DNA of 64,000 nt from Acidimicrobiales bacterium (GCA_035531755.1 DATKSK010000028.1:39151-103150), one strand, 5' to 3'. Shown: positions 18,064 through 26,764, counted from the stretch's first letter. Notes: generated from the sequence alone by a model not told the origin. A program made the numbers and translations.

Positions 18064-19718
18064 GACGGGCACGTCGGCTGTGTGTGGGGCGGGACGCCGC
18101 TGGCGCGGCTGCTCGGCGCGTCCCCGCCGCCGGACGGAGCGGCGAACCGGAAGACCTTGCCCCTGTCACAGGGCACGAAGGCGCCGAGCTGTCCGTCCTG
18201 GCGGCTCGTGGCCGTCGGGCTCCAGCGCAGGAGCTGGTAGTCCGACGCCGGGTCGACGCTGCCGGGACCGAACGACCACCCGCCGAGCTGGCCCCCGGGG
18301 GCCGAGGGGGCGAGCGAGGCGGTGTCCGCCATGGCGGCGTGCAGCGTCCGGGGGGTCAGATCGGGCCCCGCCGCCTGCAGGAGGTCGAAGAAGTACAGCA
18401 TCGAGCCGTAGACGAAGGGGTACGACGGGAGCAGGCCGTCCTGCGAGCCGCCGTTCCCGAGCTCATAGGCCCTCACGGCCTCCTGGTCGGCGTGCGCCAC
18501 CGTCGCCGTGCCGGTGGCCAGGATGCCGGCGGCCTCGTCGGCCGCGCCCGACTTGGTGACCTCGTTGCGCACGAAGGTGTCCTGGTTGTCGCTGTTGCCG
18601 GCGAAATAGGACTGGAACACCCACTCGGGGCGGTACCCGTCGGCATGGGCCGCCTGGAGCAGGAACACGGGTGTCACCGGGTCGCACGAGGAGCAGATGA
18701 TCGTGGTCACACCGTGGGACCGCAGCTGGGCGACGGCGTCGGCCGAGGACTGCACGAGGGTGGCCGGGTCGAAGGTGAACCCGACGTCGACCGCCGAGGG
18801 GTGGTGCGCGGCGGTGAGCGCAGCCTCGACCTCCTGGGCGCACACCGTGGCCGTGGAGTTGTCCGGGTAGACGATCCCGTACACCCGGTCCTTGGCCCGC
18901 AGGTCGGCCTCGCCGGCGAACACGGCGGGGCGCTCGGACATGCCCGTGCCGAGCAGGTCGCCCAGCGCCGACGCGCCCTTGGTGCAGTTCGGCCCCGTCG
19001 TGTACTGGTACGGGGACGCCTGCCGGTACCACGACGCGTCCTGGAGGTACAGCCCGAACGACGCCACGCCGCGCGCCTGGAGCGCGCCGGTGTAGATCAC
19101 GCTCGAGTCCACGAGCGACATGTCGGCGAACCCGTGGATGGCGGACGACACGGTGAGGGCGTCGGCCTGGGCCTCGGCCATGCCCGACCCGGTGTCCTCG
19201 GTGATGAAGTTCCCCTGGCCGTTGTAGGTGCGCAGCACCACCTTGCGCCCGTAGAGCTCGAAGTAGTGGTTGAACGTGTTCACGTAGGCCTGCATCGTGT
19301 GCACCGCTTCGTCGTTGGTGCCCACGGTCGCCGGCGGGATGAGGGCGTACAGCTCCTGGAGCTCGTTGGTCGCCGCCAGCCGGTAGACGAGCGTGATGGT
19401 CTTCGACGTCACCCCGTTGGAGGTGGCGCCCCCGTTGTCGCCGTGCCACGCCGGCTCGCACACCGGGGCGTAGGCCGACCACGGCACCTGGCGCACGCCC
19501 GGACCGCAGGAGATGCCGCCGACGGTCGTGCCGGGCGTGCCCGGCGCGGCCGGCGCGGTGATGCGCGACGCCACGCCGGTGGACGAGGCGGTGGCCGAGA
19601 TCTTGGGCGACAAGAGCAGCAACAAGGCCAACCCGGCAATGAGGCCGACGGTCACTGCATGGCGCCGGGCCAACGCGGTCGACCGACGCCCGTGCTGTCG
19701 CGGCCTGTGACCGCTCAC
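18060..19718 (-). CDS. Periplasmic-type substrate-binding protein of the fused Liv transporter
   Basis: A 552-aa type I periplasmic-binding-protein-like receptor (Leu/Ile/Val-binding family). A basic N-terminus precedes one hydrophobic segment (AVTVGLIAGLALLLLL, about 24-39) without a lipobox Cys, so the protein is probably anchored by an uncleaved or plain signal sequence. The two-lobe part starts near residue 90 (SKTITLVYRLAATNELQELYALIPP) and includes YGIVYPDNSTATVCAQEV and GVTTIICSSCDPVTPVFLLQAAHADGYRPEW. It is longer than the usual 380-420 aa, with an extra N-terminal Cys-containing region. It overlaps the transporter gene by ATGA, so it is its dedicated receptor. TATCTT at 19839-19844 (minus strand) is a plausible -10. 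Confidence 0.82.
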   Translation of the reverse strand: MSGHRPRQHGRRSTALARRHAVTVGLIAGLALLLLLSPKISATASSTGVASRITAPAAPGTPGTTVGGISCGPGVRQVPWSAYAPVCEPAWHGDNGGATSNGVTSKTITLVYRLAATNELQELYALIPPATVGTNDEAVHTMQAYVNTFNHYFELYGRKVVLRTYNGQGNFITEDTGSGMAEAQADALTVSSAIHGFADMSLVDSSVIYTGALQARGVASFGLYLQDASWYRQASPYQYTTGPNCTKGASALGDLLGTGMSERPAVFAGEADLRAKDRVYGIVYPDNSTATVCAQEVEAALTAAHHPSAVDVGFTFDPATLVQSSADAVAQLRSHGVTTIICSSCDPVTPVFLLQAAHADGYRPEWVFQSYFAGNSDNQDTFVRNEVTKSGAADEAAGILATGTATVAHADQEAVRAYELGNGGSQDGLLPSYPFVYGSMLYFFDLLQAAGPDLTPRTLHAAMADTASLAPSAPGGQLGGWSFGPGSVDPASDYQLLRWSPTATSRQDGQLGAFVPCDRGKVFRFAAPSGGGDAPSSRASGVPPHTQPTCPS

Positions 19719-19879
19719 GTCCCCGCCATGTGTGGCATCGGCCCCGGTGTGTGTCGCATCGCCCCGGTCTCGGCTCGGCCCGGCGCCCGACCCTCGGTCG
19801 GCCCGCCCCCACGACCTCCGGGACGCCGGCTGGCGCTCAAGATAGTGCGGAAGGCCCCCGCGACCCGGGATGTCGGGGG

Positions 19880-21364
19880 CTACCGGGGCCCGGCCAGCAC
19901 GGTGCGGTCCCCGGCCCGCAGGCCCTGGATGATCCGCCGGTAGGCACCCGCGGCGTCGAACCCCATGGCGTCGGTGGCGAGCACCCGGATGCCCCGCTCG
20001 CGGTCGACCCCGTGGATCCCGAAGCGCGGCTCGTAGCTGCCCCACTCGTAGTTGTCCACGAGCGACCAGTGGTAATAGGCGCCCACCGGCATGCCGGCGT
20101 CGATCGCCGCCACCAGCGCCTCGAGGTTGCGCTGGAGAAAGCGGACACGGTCCCACCCGTCGAGGCGCGGGAAGCTCCGGCCCCGCCGCACCCGGTTGCA
20201 CAGGCCGTTCTCCACGATCCACAGGCCGAGGCCCGGCACCAGGTTGGCGCCCGAGTACTCGACCAGGCCGGCAGGGTGGATACGGTCGTCCCACAGATCG
20301 TTCCCCGGCTGCCACGAGCGCCCGCCCGCCGTCCGGTGGCCGGGCAGCCGGGCGTGGTGCGCGACCACGGGGTCGTAGTAGTCGATGCCGACCACGTCCA
20401 GCGTGCGCTCGTGCGGGCTCGCCCACAGGGCGTCGAGCGCGCTCGAGAGCCCACCGCCTCGCTCCCACACCGCCGCCATCAGCCGCCGCAGGGCGCGCTC
20501 GAGGGCCCCGGCCGGCGCCACCGCCGCGTACCAGTCCGACCGGCGCTCGCCGAGCCAGCGGTGCAGGCCGTCCCTCGTCACACCCGTGCTGCGGGCCAGG
20601 AGCACGTCGACGAGCATCCGATCGATCTCGTACAGGCTGATCGACACGTTGTTCGTCGTCACGACGGCCTCGGGCTGGATGCGGTGGACGACCTCGTATC
20701 CCTTGACGTGGGCCGCCAGCAGGTGGTCGAAGGCCGTGGCCATGTCGACGAACGCCCCGGTGCGCCCCGGGGGGAAGAGCCCGAGCACGTAGGAACCGAG
20801 CCCGACGACGTTGATCTCGTTCAGGGTCACCCAGGTCTTGCAGCGTGACGCCAGACGGGAGACGGCGGTCTCCACCCACCGGGCGTACCGGTCCGGCGAG
20901 TCGCCCGACAGCCAGAAGTCCTCGCCCAGCCATGCCGGATGGGTGAAATGGTGCAGCGTGACCAACGGCTCCATGCCGCGCTGGCGGCAGGCGTCGAGAA
21001 TGGCGGCGTAGTGGTCGAGCGCGCCGTCGTCGACCTCCCCGGGACGGGCTTCGACGCGCGCCCACTCGACGCCCAGACGAAATGCGTCGCACCCGAGAGC
21101 GAGCGCCCGGTCCAGGTGCTCCTCGTACCGGTTCCAGAAGTCGACGGCGACGCCCGAGGGCTCCACGCGCCCGGCGCGCTCCCAGCGCACCCAGTTGTTG
21201 GCGGGCTCGCCCGGGCCGTTGAACCCGCCTTCGATCTGGAAGCCCGACGTGGCCACACCGAACCGGAACCCGTCGGGGAGGACGGCGCCCCCGGCCCGGC
21301 CCGGCGCGTCCGTCGGGGCCCCGGCGGACGAATGGGGGTCGTGCGCGTGCACGGCGCTCAGCAT
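19880..21364 (-). CDS. Glycoside hydrolase family 1 (beta-glucosidase-like)
   Basis: A 494-aa GH1 enzyme. LPDGFRFGVATSGFQIEGG is the family N-terminus. The acid/base Glu lies in WVTLNEINV (near residue 180; the usual NEP is NEI here) and the nucleophile Glu in LWIVENGL (near 385). YHWSLVDNYEWGSYEPRFGIHGVD is the conserved aglycone-side block. No signal peptide is seen, so it is probably cytoplasmic. Replacement of Pro after the acid/base Glu is seen in divergent GH1 members, so activity is expected but the substrate is uncertain. It is divergent from the CrtC-like gene with only 33 bp between the starts. Confidence 0.88.
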   Translation of the reverse strand: MLSAVHAHDPHSSAGAPTDAPGRAGGAVLPDGFRFGVATSGFQIEGGFNGPGEPANNWVRWERAGRVEPSGVAVDFWNRYEEHLDRALALGCDAFRLGVEWARVEARPGEVDDGALDHYAAILDACRQRGMEPLVTLHHFTHPAWLGEDFWLSGDSPDRYARWVETAVSRLASRCKTWVTLNEINVVGLGSYVLGLFPPGRTGAFVDMATAFDHLLAAHVKGYEVVHRIQPEAVVTTNNVSISLYEIDRMLVDVLLARSTGVTRDGLHRWLGERRSDWYAAVAPAGALERALRRLMAAVWERGGGLSSALDALWASPHERTLDVVGIDYYDPVVAHHARLPGHRTAGGRSWQPGNDLWDDRIHPAGLVEYSGANLVPGLGLWIVENGLCNRVRRGRSFPRLDGWDRVRFLQRNLEALVAAIDAGMPVGAYYHWSLVDNYEWGSYEPRFGIHGVDRERGIRVLATDAMGFDAAGAYRRIIQGLRAGDRTVLAGPR

Positions 21365-21382
21365 GGCACGGCGGTGAGGGCG

Positions 21383-21392
21383 AACGTAGGGT
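21383..21392. promoter_or_regulatory. Overlapping divergent -10 elements
   Basis: The 33-bp gap between the GH1 and CrtC-like genes contains TAGGGT (21387-21392, plus strand, 5 nt before the ATG) and, on the other strand, TACGTT (21388-21383, 18 nt before the GH1 start). The hexamers share two bases, so the two promoters should exclude each other. Confidence 0.4.
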
Positions 21393-21397
21393 GACGC

Positions 21398-22363
21398 ATG
21401 GGTCGTCGGCCGTCCGACGCGCTGGCCCGCCGGTGGGACGGCCGGCCGGCGCGCCTCGAGGTCTGGTACGCCACGCTGTCGGACCCCGGCTCCGGCCTCG
21501 GGTGCTGGATCCACCACGAGCACGTCGCCCCCGTGGCCGGGGCGCCCTTCGCCCACGGGTGGACGGCGGTGTTCCGCCCGGGCACCGACCCCGTGCTGGA
21601 ACGGTTCGGGCCCGGGCCGGTCCGGACCGGTGGACCCGACGGCGCCCTCTCGGCGGCGGGCGGCGCCGTGCTGGACCCCCCGCGGCTCCACGGCGCCGCG
21701 GGCCGGTGCCGTTGGGACCTGCGATGGGAGGAGACCGGGCCCGAGGGCGGCACCCCGCCGACGTTGTTCACGTTCCCGGCATGGGCGTGGGACCGCGACG
21801 TCCTCCCTGCCGCACAGGTCGTGCCCGCGCCCAGCACACCGTTCGCCGGGTCGATCCGGGTGGACGACGAGGAGATCGCCCTGTCGCCCGGAGCCCGCGG
21901 CGGCGTCTCCCACATCTACGGCCACGGGAACGCTCAGCGGTGGGGTTGGCTGCACGCCGATCTCGGCGCCGGCGACGTGCTCGAGATCGTCAGCGCGGTG
22001 AGCCGGAGGCCGGGAATGCGCCGCCTGCCCCCGCTCGCCTTCGTCCAGCTGCGGCTCGGCGGCCGTGACTGGCCGCGGGACCCGCTGGCGGCGGCCCCGT
22101 TGTTCCACACCGAGCTCGGGCTGCCCTCGTGGCGGGTGCGGGGCACCGTGGGGAGGTGGCGCCTGCGCGTGGAGGTGACCATCCCGAGCGCCGACGCCGT
22201 GCGGGTCGGCTACGTCGACCCCGACGGCGCCGGCGCCACGTGCACCAACAGCGAGCGCGCCGACGCGGACATCGTCCTCGAACGCCGGCGCGCCGTCTGG
22301 GAGGTGGCGGCGCGCTGGTCCCTGCGCGCCGGCGCGCACGCGGAGATCGGCACGCGGCCGTGA
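21398..22363 (+). CDS. CrtC/tocopherol-cyclase-like beta-barrel protein
   Basis: A 321-aa protein without membrane segments. It is rich in Trp and beta-strand patterns: LEVWYATLSDPGSGLGCWIHHEHVA, then GGVSHIYGHGNAQRWGWLHADLG, FVQLRLGG, and a C-terminal GTVGRWRLRVEVTIP. Paired lipocalin-like halves with a HGNAxxWGW centre recall the CrtC (carotenoid hydratase)/AttH/tocopherol cyclase-like group, which act on or bind long hydrophobic substrates. The assignment is by pattern only. No carotenoid genes are adjacent. It starts 5 nt after a TAGGGT hexamer, so the mRNA may be leaderless. Confidence 0.5.
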   Translation: MGRRPSDALARRWDGRPARLEVWYATLSDPGSGLGCWIHHEHVAPVAGAPFAHGWTAVFRPGTDPVLERFGPGPVRTGGPDGALSAAGGAVLDPPRLHGAAGRCRWDLRWEETGPEGGTPPTLFTFPAWAWDRDVLPAAQVVPAPSTPFAGSIRVDDEEIALSPGARGGVSHIYGHGNAQRWGWLHADLGAGDVLEIVSAVSRRPGMRRLPPLAFVQLRLGGRDWPRDPLAAAPLFHTELGLPSWRVRGTVGRWRLRVEVTIPSADAVRVGYVDPDGAGATCTNSERADADIVLERRRAVWEVAARWSLRAGAHAEIGTRP

Positions 22364-22432
22364 CCACGGTCGGCGCGTGGGGCCGGTCGATCGAGCGCCC
22401 GTCGGGCCCAGTCGACTGACGAATCGGTTTGC

Positions 22433-22438
22433 TAGCCT
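22433..22438 (+). promoter_or_regulatory. -10 hexamer TAGCCT before the TetR remnant
   Basis: TAGCCT ends 6 nt before the ATG at 22445 with no ribosome-binding site between, another leaderless arrangement. Confidence 0.4.
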
Positions 22439-22444
22439 GCCGCG

Positions 22445-22956
22445 ATGGCGGGCGCTCCTCCGGTGACGACGACGGCAACCCGCCCGCGGCGCGCCCTGCG
22501 GCGCGCCATGAGCGATCAGGAGAAGCAGGAGCGCCACGACGACATCCTGGCCGCCGCCAAGAGGATGTTCGCCCGCATGGGCTACCACTCCACGACGATC
22601 GCCGATCACCCGACGCGCCGGTGCGCGCCGCGGTGCGGACGACGTTCGAGTTCTTCGGGTCCGACCCGGCCCTCGTGAAGCTCCTCTTCCGCGACGCCTA
22701 CGCACTGGGCGACCGGTTCGAGAAGCACCTCTTCGGGATCTTCGAGCGCTTCATCACCGACATCGACAAGATCGTGCAGGACGCCCAGCAGCGCGGCCTG
22801 GGCGTGGCGGGACCCCCGCGCCTGGTCGCCTTCTCGGTGGCCAGCCTCGTCGGCCAGATCGCCCACCGCCGGCTGGTCACCGACGACGGGATGTCGGCCG
22901 CGGCCGCCGCCGACTTCGTGGTGCCGTTCCTGCTCGACGGGCTCCTGCCCCGCTGA
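22445..22956 (+). pseudogene. TetR-family regulator with internal deletion and frameshift
   Basis: The first frame encodes a normal TetR start, QEKQERHDDILAAAKRMF followed by ARMGYHSTTIAD, then breaks at about 22,607. A second frame continues from about 22,620 with PVRAAVRTTFEFFGSDPALVKLLFRDAYALGDRF and a typical TetR C-terminal ligand domain down to a stop at 22,956. The recognition helix and helix 4 that normally separate these parts (roughly 40-60 residues) are absent, so this is a deletion with a frame change, not a one-base sequencing slip. The protein could not bind DNA normally. The gene lies 11 bp upstream of the thiolase-like gene, which it probably once regulated. Confidence 0.8.
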
Positions 22957-22967
22957 GGACGTCAGCC

Positions 22968-24449
22968 GTGGCGCTCGACGAGACCAGGATCCCGGTCGTG
23001 CTCGCGTCGGGACAGTCGATCGAGCGCGCCGCCACGGTGACGGCCCTCGACCTGGCGGTGCGCGCCGCCGACGAGGCGCTCGACGTCGCTCCCCGCCTCC
23101 GGGCGAGCGTCCAGCAGGTCTCGATGGTGAACATCCTCTCGCCGGTGGGAGCCGCGCCGGCGGCGGCGCTCGCCGCCCGGACGGGGCTGTCACCGCAGCG
23201 GACCGAGGTCACGACGGTCGGGGGCAACTCCCCGCAGTGGCTGGTCAACCGGGCCGCCGCCGCCATCGCCGCGGGCGAGCTCGAGAGCGCTCTCGTCGTG
23301 GGGGCCGAGGCGCAGCGTTCGGCCCGGGCCGGCAACGCCGCGCCCGGCGTGCCCGCGGGCCAGCCCACCGGCGCCGGCGATCCCGGTGCCGACCCCGTCG
23401 TCGGCGACGACCGCCCCGGGGTGGGCGACGCCGAGCTCGCCGTCGGGCTGGTCGCCCCGGTGCACGTGTACGCCCTGTTCGAGAGCGTCATCGCCCGGCG
23501 CGCCGGGCGGACGGCGGCGGAGCACCGGCGGGTGCTCGGGGCGCTGATGGCCCCGTTCTCCGCCGTGGCCGCCACGCACCCGCAGGCGTGGTTCCCCGTG
23601 GCGCGCACCGCCGCCGAGCTCGCCGAGGTCCACCCCGACAACCGTCTCGTGACGGAGCCGTACCCGAAGCGGATGTGCGCGGTCCTCGCCGTCGACCAGG
23701 GGGCCGCCGTGCTGGTGACGTCGCTGGCGCTGGCGCGCGCCTGTGGTGTGGCGGACCGGGCGGTCTTCTGCTGGTCGGGGGCGCAGGCCACCGACGTGTG
23801 GTTCCCGTCGGCGCGGCCCGACCCCGGCACGTCCCCCGGCATCCGGGCCGCCGCCACCGCCGCGCTCGGCGCCGCCGGGCTCGGCGTCGACGACATCGGC
23901 GCCTTCGACCTCTACTCGTGCTTTCCGTCCGCGGTCCACATGGCCGTCGAGGCGCTCGCCATCGCCCCCGACGACCCCCGCGGCCTCACCGTCACCGGCG
24001 GGCTGCCCTACTTCGGGGGGCCCGGCAACAACTACGCGCTCCACGCCATCGCCACGCTGGCGGACCGCCTGCGCGGGCGGGACGGCACCGCGCTGGTGAG
24101 CGCCATGGGCTGGTACGCCACCAAGCACGCCGTCGGCGTGTACGGCGCGGCGCCGCCGGGACAGGGCTGGCGCCGGGGGGACACGACCGACCGGCAGCGG
24201 GCCATCGACGCCTCGGCCGTCGAGGTGGCCACCGACGCCGGCGGGCGGGCCGTCGTGGTGGCCTCGACCGTGGCCTACGGCCGCGACGGAGCGGTGACCG
24301 CGGCCCCGGTGATCGCCCGCCTCGACGACGGCCGGCACGTGGCCGCCGCGGCCGCAGCCGGGGAGCTCCCCGCGCTGGCCGGGCGCAACCTCGTGGGCGA
24401 GCCCGTGGTCGTGGCGGGCACGCCGCCGCGGTACCGCACGGCGGGCTGA
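22968..24449 (+). CDS. Thiolase-superfamily protein lacking the catalytic cysteine
   Basis: A 493-aa thiolase-like protein annotated in many actinobacteria as acetyl-CoA acetyltransferase. Thiolase-fold landmarks are present: AALAARTGLSPQRTEVTTVGGNSPQWLVNRAAAAIAAGE, then FDLYSCFPSAVHMAVEAL, TVTGGLPYFGGPGNNYALHAIATL and ATKHAVGVYG. The position of the acyl-accepting Cys is occupied by Asn87-Ser88 (GGNSPQW). It therefore probably does not catalyse ordinary Claisen condensation or thiolysis, and may be a scaffold or an atypical ligase. A C-terminal extra domain (from about 410) resembles an OB-type acyl-CoA-binding tail. It starts at GTG 11 nt after the TetR remnant and is followed by an enoyl-CoA hydratase. 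Confidence 0.82.
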   Translation: MALDETRIPVVLASGQSIERAATVTALDLAVRAADEALDVAPRLRASVQQVSMVNILSPVGAAPAAALAARTGLSPQRTEVTTVGGNSPQWLVNRAAAAIAAGELESALVVGAEAQRSARAGNAAPGVPAGQPTGAGDPGADPVVGDDRPGVGDAELAVGLVAPVHVYALFESVIARRAGRTAAEHRRVLGALMAPFSAVAATHPQAWFPVARTAAELAEVHPDNRLVTEPYPKRMCAVLAVDQGAAVLVTSLALARACGVADRAVFCWSGAQATDVWFPSARPDPGTSPGIRAAATAALGAAGLGVDDIGAFDLYSCFPSAVHMAVEALAIAPDDPRGLTVTGGLPYFGGPGNNYALHAIATLADRLRGRDGTALVSAMGWYATKHAVGVYGAAPPGQGWRRGDTTDRQRAIDASAVEVATDAGGRAVVVASTVAYGRDGAVTAAPVIARLDDGRHVAAAAAAGELPALAGRNLVGEPVVVAGTPPRYRTAG

Positions 24450-24533
24450 GGGCCCGGCGCTCCCGGCCGGGGCCGGGTGGCGGCTCCGGGCGACGCGCGG
24501 CCAGACTCGGGCGGACCGAGGGAAGGAGCACCC

Positions 24534-25304
24534 ATGCCCGCAGTCGAACGCGAGCGCCGAGGACACGTCGAGATCCTCACCATCAACAGGCCCGAGGCGC
24601 GCAACGCCATCAACGGCGAGGTCAGCACGGCCATGGCCGCCGCGCTCGACGAGCTCGAGGCCGACGACGAGTGCGCGGTCGTGGTCCTGACCGGGTCGGG
24701 TGACAAGGCGTTCTCGGCCGGGATGGACCTGAAGGCCTTCGCCTCGGGCGAAGGGGCCTCGATCATGGGCGGCTCAGGGGGCTTCGCCGGGATCACCCAG
24801 CGCGACTTCCCGAAGCCCATCATCGCCGCCGTCAACGGCGCCGCCCTGGCGGGCGGGTGCGAGATCATGCTGTCGTGCGACCTCGTGGTGGCCGCCGACC
24901 ACGCCACCTTCGGCATTCCCGAGGCCAAGCGGGGGCTCGTGGCCGGCGCGGGCGGCCTGATCCGCCTCCCGAAGCGGCTCCCCGTGGCCGTCGCCCTCGA
25001 GCTCGCCCTCACCGGCGACTCCATCGACGCCGAGCGGGCGCTGGCCCTCGGCCTGATCAACCGGGTCGTCCCCGCGGCGCGGCTCATGGAGGAGACCCTG
25101 GCGCTGGCGGCGGTCATCGCCGAGAACGCCCCCCTCGCCGTGCGCTGGTCCAAGCGCGTCATGGTGCGCGCCGCGGGCGTGTCCGAGGAGGAGGGGTGGA
25201 AGCTCAACGCCGAGGCGGTGGCAGCCGTGTTCTCCTCCGCCGACGCCATGGAGGGGCCCGTCGCCTTCGCCGAGAAGCGCAAGCCCAACTGGCAGGGCAG
25301 GTAG
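24534..25304 (+). CDS. Enoyl-CoA hydratase/isomerase
   Basis: A 256-aa crotonase-fold enzyme. GHVEILTINRPEARNAIN opens the fold, GSGDKAFSAGMDLKAF forms the first oxyanion-hole strand, AAVNGAALAGGCEIMLSCDLVVAADHATFGIPEAKRGLVAGAGG holds the second oxyanion Gly and the catalytic-Glu region, and LTGDSIDAERALALGLINRVV follows. Hydration of trans-2-enoyl-CoA is the default family reaction. In the site region, the sequence after IPEAKRGL has VAG instead of a second acidic residue, so isomerase-like or other crotonase chemistry cannot be excluded. A GAAGGAG ribosome-binding site precedes the ATG at 24534, which is preferred to the upstream in-frame ATG. Confidence 0.88.
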   Translation: MPAVERERRGHVEILTINRPEARNAINGEVSTAMAAALDELEADDECAVVVLTGSGDKAFSAGMDLKAFASGEGASIMGGSGGFAGITQRDFPKPIIAAVNGAALAGGCEIMLSCDLVVAADHATFGIPEAKRGLVAGAGGLIRLPKRLPVAVALELALTGDSIDAERALALGLINRVVPAARLMEETLALAAVIAENAPLAVRWSKRVMVRAAGVSEEEGWKLNAEAVAAVFSSADAMEGPVAFAEKRKPNWQGR

Positions 25305-25308
25305 GCCC

Positions 25309-25719
25309 GTGCCGGCCACGCTCGCGCCCGCCCTCGACGGGCTGCGCCTGTCGGTCCACGTCCTGGCGGCCTCGGTCTGGGTGGGCGGCCAGATCACGAT
25401 GGTCGGCCTGCTGCCGGCGGCGCGGGGCCTCGGAGAGGGGGCACCCCGGGCCCTGGCCCGGGCATTCGGCCGCGTGCAGTGGCCCGCCTACGGCCTCCTG
25501 GTCGTGACGGGCCTGTGGAACGTCTCGTCCGACCACGCCGGCCAGTCCCACACGTGGCAGGCCGTGCTGGGCGTGAAGATCACCGTCGTGGTCCTCGCCG
25601 GTCTGGCGGCCTACCTCCACGCCCGGGCCACCACCCGCCGGGGGCTCGCCGTGTGGGGGGCGATCGCCTCCCTCTCCTCGCTCGGCGCCCTGGTCCTGGG
25701 GGTCTTCCTGGCCGGCTGA
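25309..25719 (+). CDS. CopD-like four-span membrane protein
   Basis: A 136-aa integral membrane protein with four hydrophobic segments: SVHVLAASVWVGGQITMVGLL, WPAYGLLVVTGLWNV, VLGVKITVVVLAGLAAYLHARA and AIASLSSLGALVLGVFL. The His in SVHVLAASVWVGG and the GLWN motif resemble the CopD/DUF2269 type of heme or copper-related membrane proteins. It follows the enoyl-CoA hydratase stop by only 4 nt with a GTG start. The role is unknown. Confidence 0.6.
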   Translation: MPATLAPALDGLRLSVHVLAASVWVGGQITMVGLLPAARGLGEGAPRALARAFGRVQWPAYGLLVVTGLWNVSSDHAGQSHTWQAVLGVKITVVVLAGLAAYLHARATTRRGLAVWGAIASLSSLGALVLGVFLAG

Positions 25720-25780
25720 GGGCACCGCGCCGGGCCGGGCCCGAGGGCGGGCCCGGTGTCGCCGGCGGCCGGGAAGGGTC

Positions 25781-25786
25781 TAACCT
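25781..25786 (+). promoter_or_regulatory. -10 hexamer TAACCT for tatA
   Basis: TAACCT about 49 nt upstream of the tatA ATG, in the only non-coding gap between the CopD-like gene and tatA. Confidence 0.35.
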
Positions 25787-25834
25787 CGGGAGCACGACGA
25801 TCCCGCTCCCCGAGCGGCCTGTCAGAGAAACGAG

Positions 25835-26119
25835 ATGCCCATGGTGGGAATCATCGAGAGCGAGTGGGGGATCATCATCATCGTGGCGGTGGTGGTGCTC
25901 GTCTTCGGCGGGAGCCAGCTCCCCAAGCTGGCCAGGTCGCTGGGGTCGGCCCAGTCCGAGTTCAAGAAGGGCCTGGCCGAGGGCAAGGGCGACAGCCCCA
26001 AGCCCACCGACAGCAAGGCCACCGACAGCAAGGCCACCGCCACAGACAGCAAGGTCACCGGCACGGACAGCAAGGCCACCGCCACCGACGGCGACGGGCC
26101 CAGCGCCACCTCGGGGTAG
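25835..26119 (+). CDS. tatA: Sec-independent protein translocase TatA
   Basis: A 94-aa TatA/E-type protein. A short N-terminus ends in the Glu-containing ESEWGIIIIVAVVVLVFGGSQLPKLARSLGSAQSEFKKG: one membrane span, the FGxxxLP hinge and an amphipathic helix. The C-terminal tail is built of six TDSKAT-like repeats and is expected to be disordered. TatA oligomers form the twin-arginine export path with TatC, which is not in this window. An alternative start two codons downstream (MVGIIES) is possible. Confidence 0.92.
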   Translation: MPMVGIIESEWGIIIIVAVVVLVFGGSQLPKLARSLGSAQSEFKKGLAEGKGDSPKPTDSKATDSKATATDSKVTGTDSKATATDGDGPSATSG

Positions 26120-26183
26120 CCCTCCCATCGGCCCCGGCTCACCGGGCAGGGGCCCCGACGGGGCCGCGCCGCCTCGTCGCCCC

Positions 26184-26660
26184 GTCCCTTTCGTCGCCCA
26201 CCAGCTGCTGGAGTACCTCCTGGCCGGCGTCCTGGCCGGGCTCTCCGTCCACACCCGGCACGGCGCCCTGCTCCTGGCGGGCGCGGGCGCCTTCGCCGTC
26301 CTGGCCGTGACGGCCCCGGGACCCCTGGGCCTGGCCCGTGTGTGCAGCCCCCGGCTCCATGCCGGGCTGGATGTGGCCGTGGCACTCGCCCTCGCCCTGG
26401 CGCCCGTGGCCCCCGCCCTCAGACCGGACCTGCCCGGCATCGTGGCGGCAGAGCTGACGGCCGTGGTGTGGATCCGGATGGCAATGCTCACGCGCTACCG
26501 CCGGCCGCCCGGCGCGCCGGCCGGCGCCGACCCACCGCGGGGCGGGGGCACCGAGACGCAGGACAGGCTCGCCCACGGTGCCCGGCGGGCCGGGCGCCAT
26601 GCGGCGCGCCACGTGGGCCGCGTGCAACGGGCCTGGCGCCAGCCGCCCGGCACACCCTGA
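26184..26660 (+). CDS. Small actinobacterial membrane protein, start unresolved
   Basis: From about 26184 the frame encodes PFVAHQLLEYLLAGVLAGLSVHTRHGALLLAGAGAFAVLAVTAPGPLGLARVCSPRLHAGLDVAVALALALAPVAP followed by a third hydrophobic segment (AAELTAVVWIRMAML) and a basic C-terminus. This looks like a real 3-4 span membrane protein with strong GC3 bias. No ATG, GTG or TTG lies in frame between the tatA stop and the first conserved residues, so translation may begin at a CTG (26205 or 26208) or another rare codon. The coordinate given is the beginning of recognisable sequence. I do not know its function. Confidence 0.5.
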   Translation, partial: VPFVAHQLLEYLLAGVLAGLSVHTRHGALLLAGAGAFAVLAVTAPGPLGLARVCSPRLHAGLDVAVALALALAPVAPALRPDLPGIVAAELTAVVWIRMAMLTRYRRPPGAPAGADPPRGGGTETQDRLAHGARRAGRHAARHVGRVQRAWRQPPGTP

Positions 26661-26764
26661 CGCCCCGTCGGGAACGGCCCGGCGGCCCGCCCCGGGGCCT
26701 TGGGCCCGGGACCCCGCTGCGCCGTAGGCTCGGCCTCCGGCGCAGCGGACCCGGACGGAGGGCG

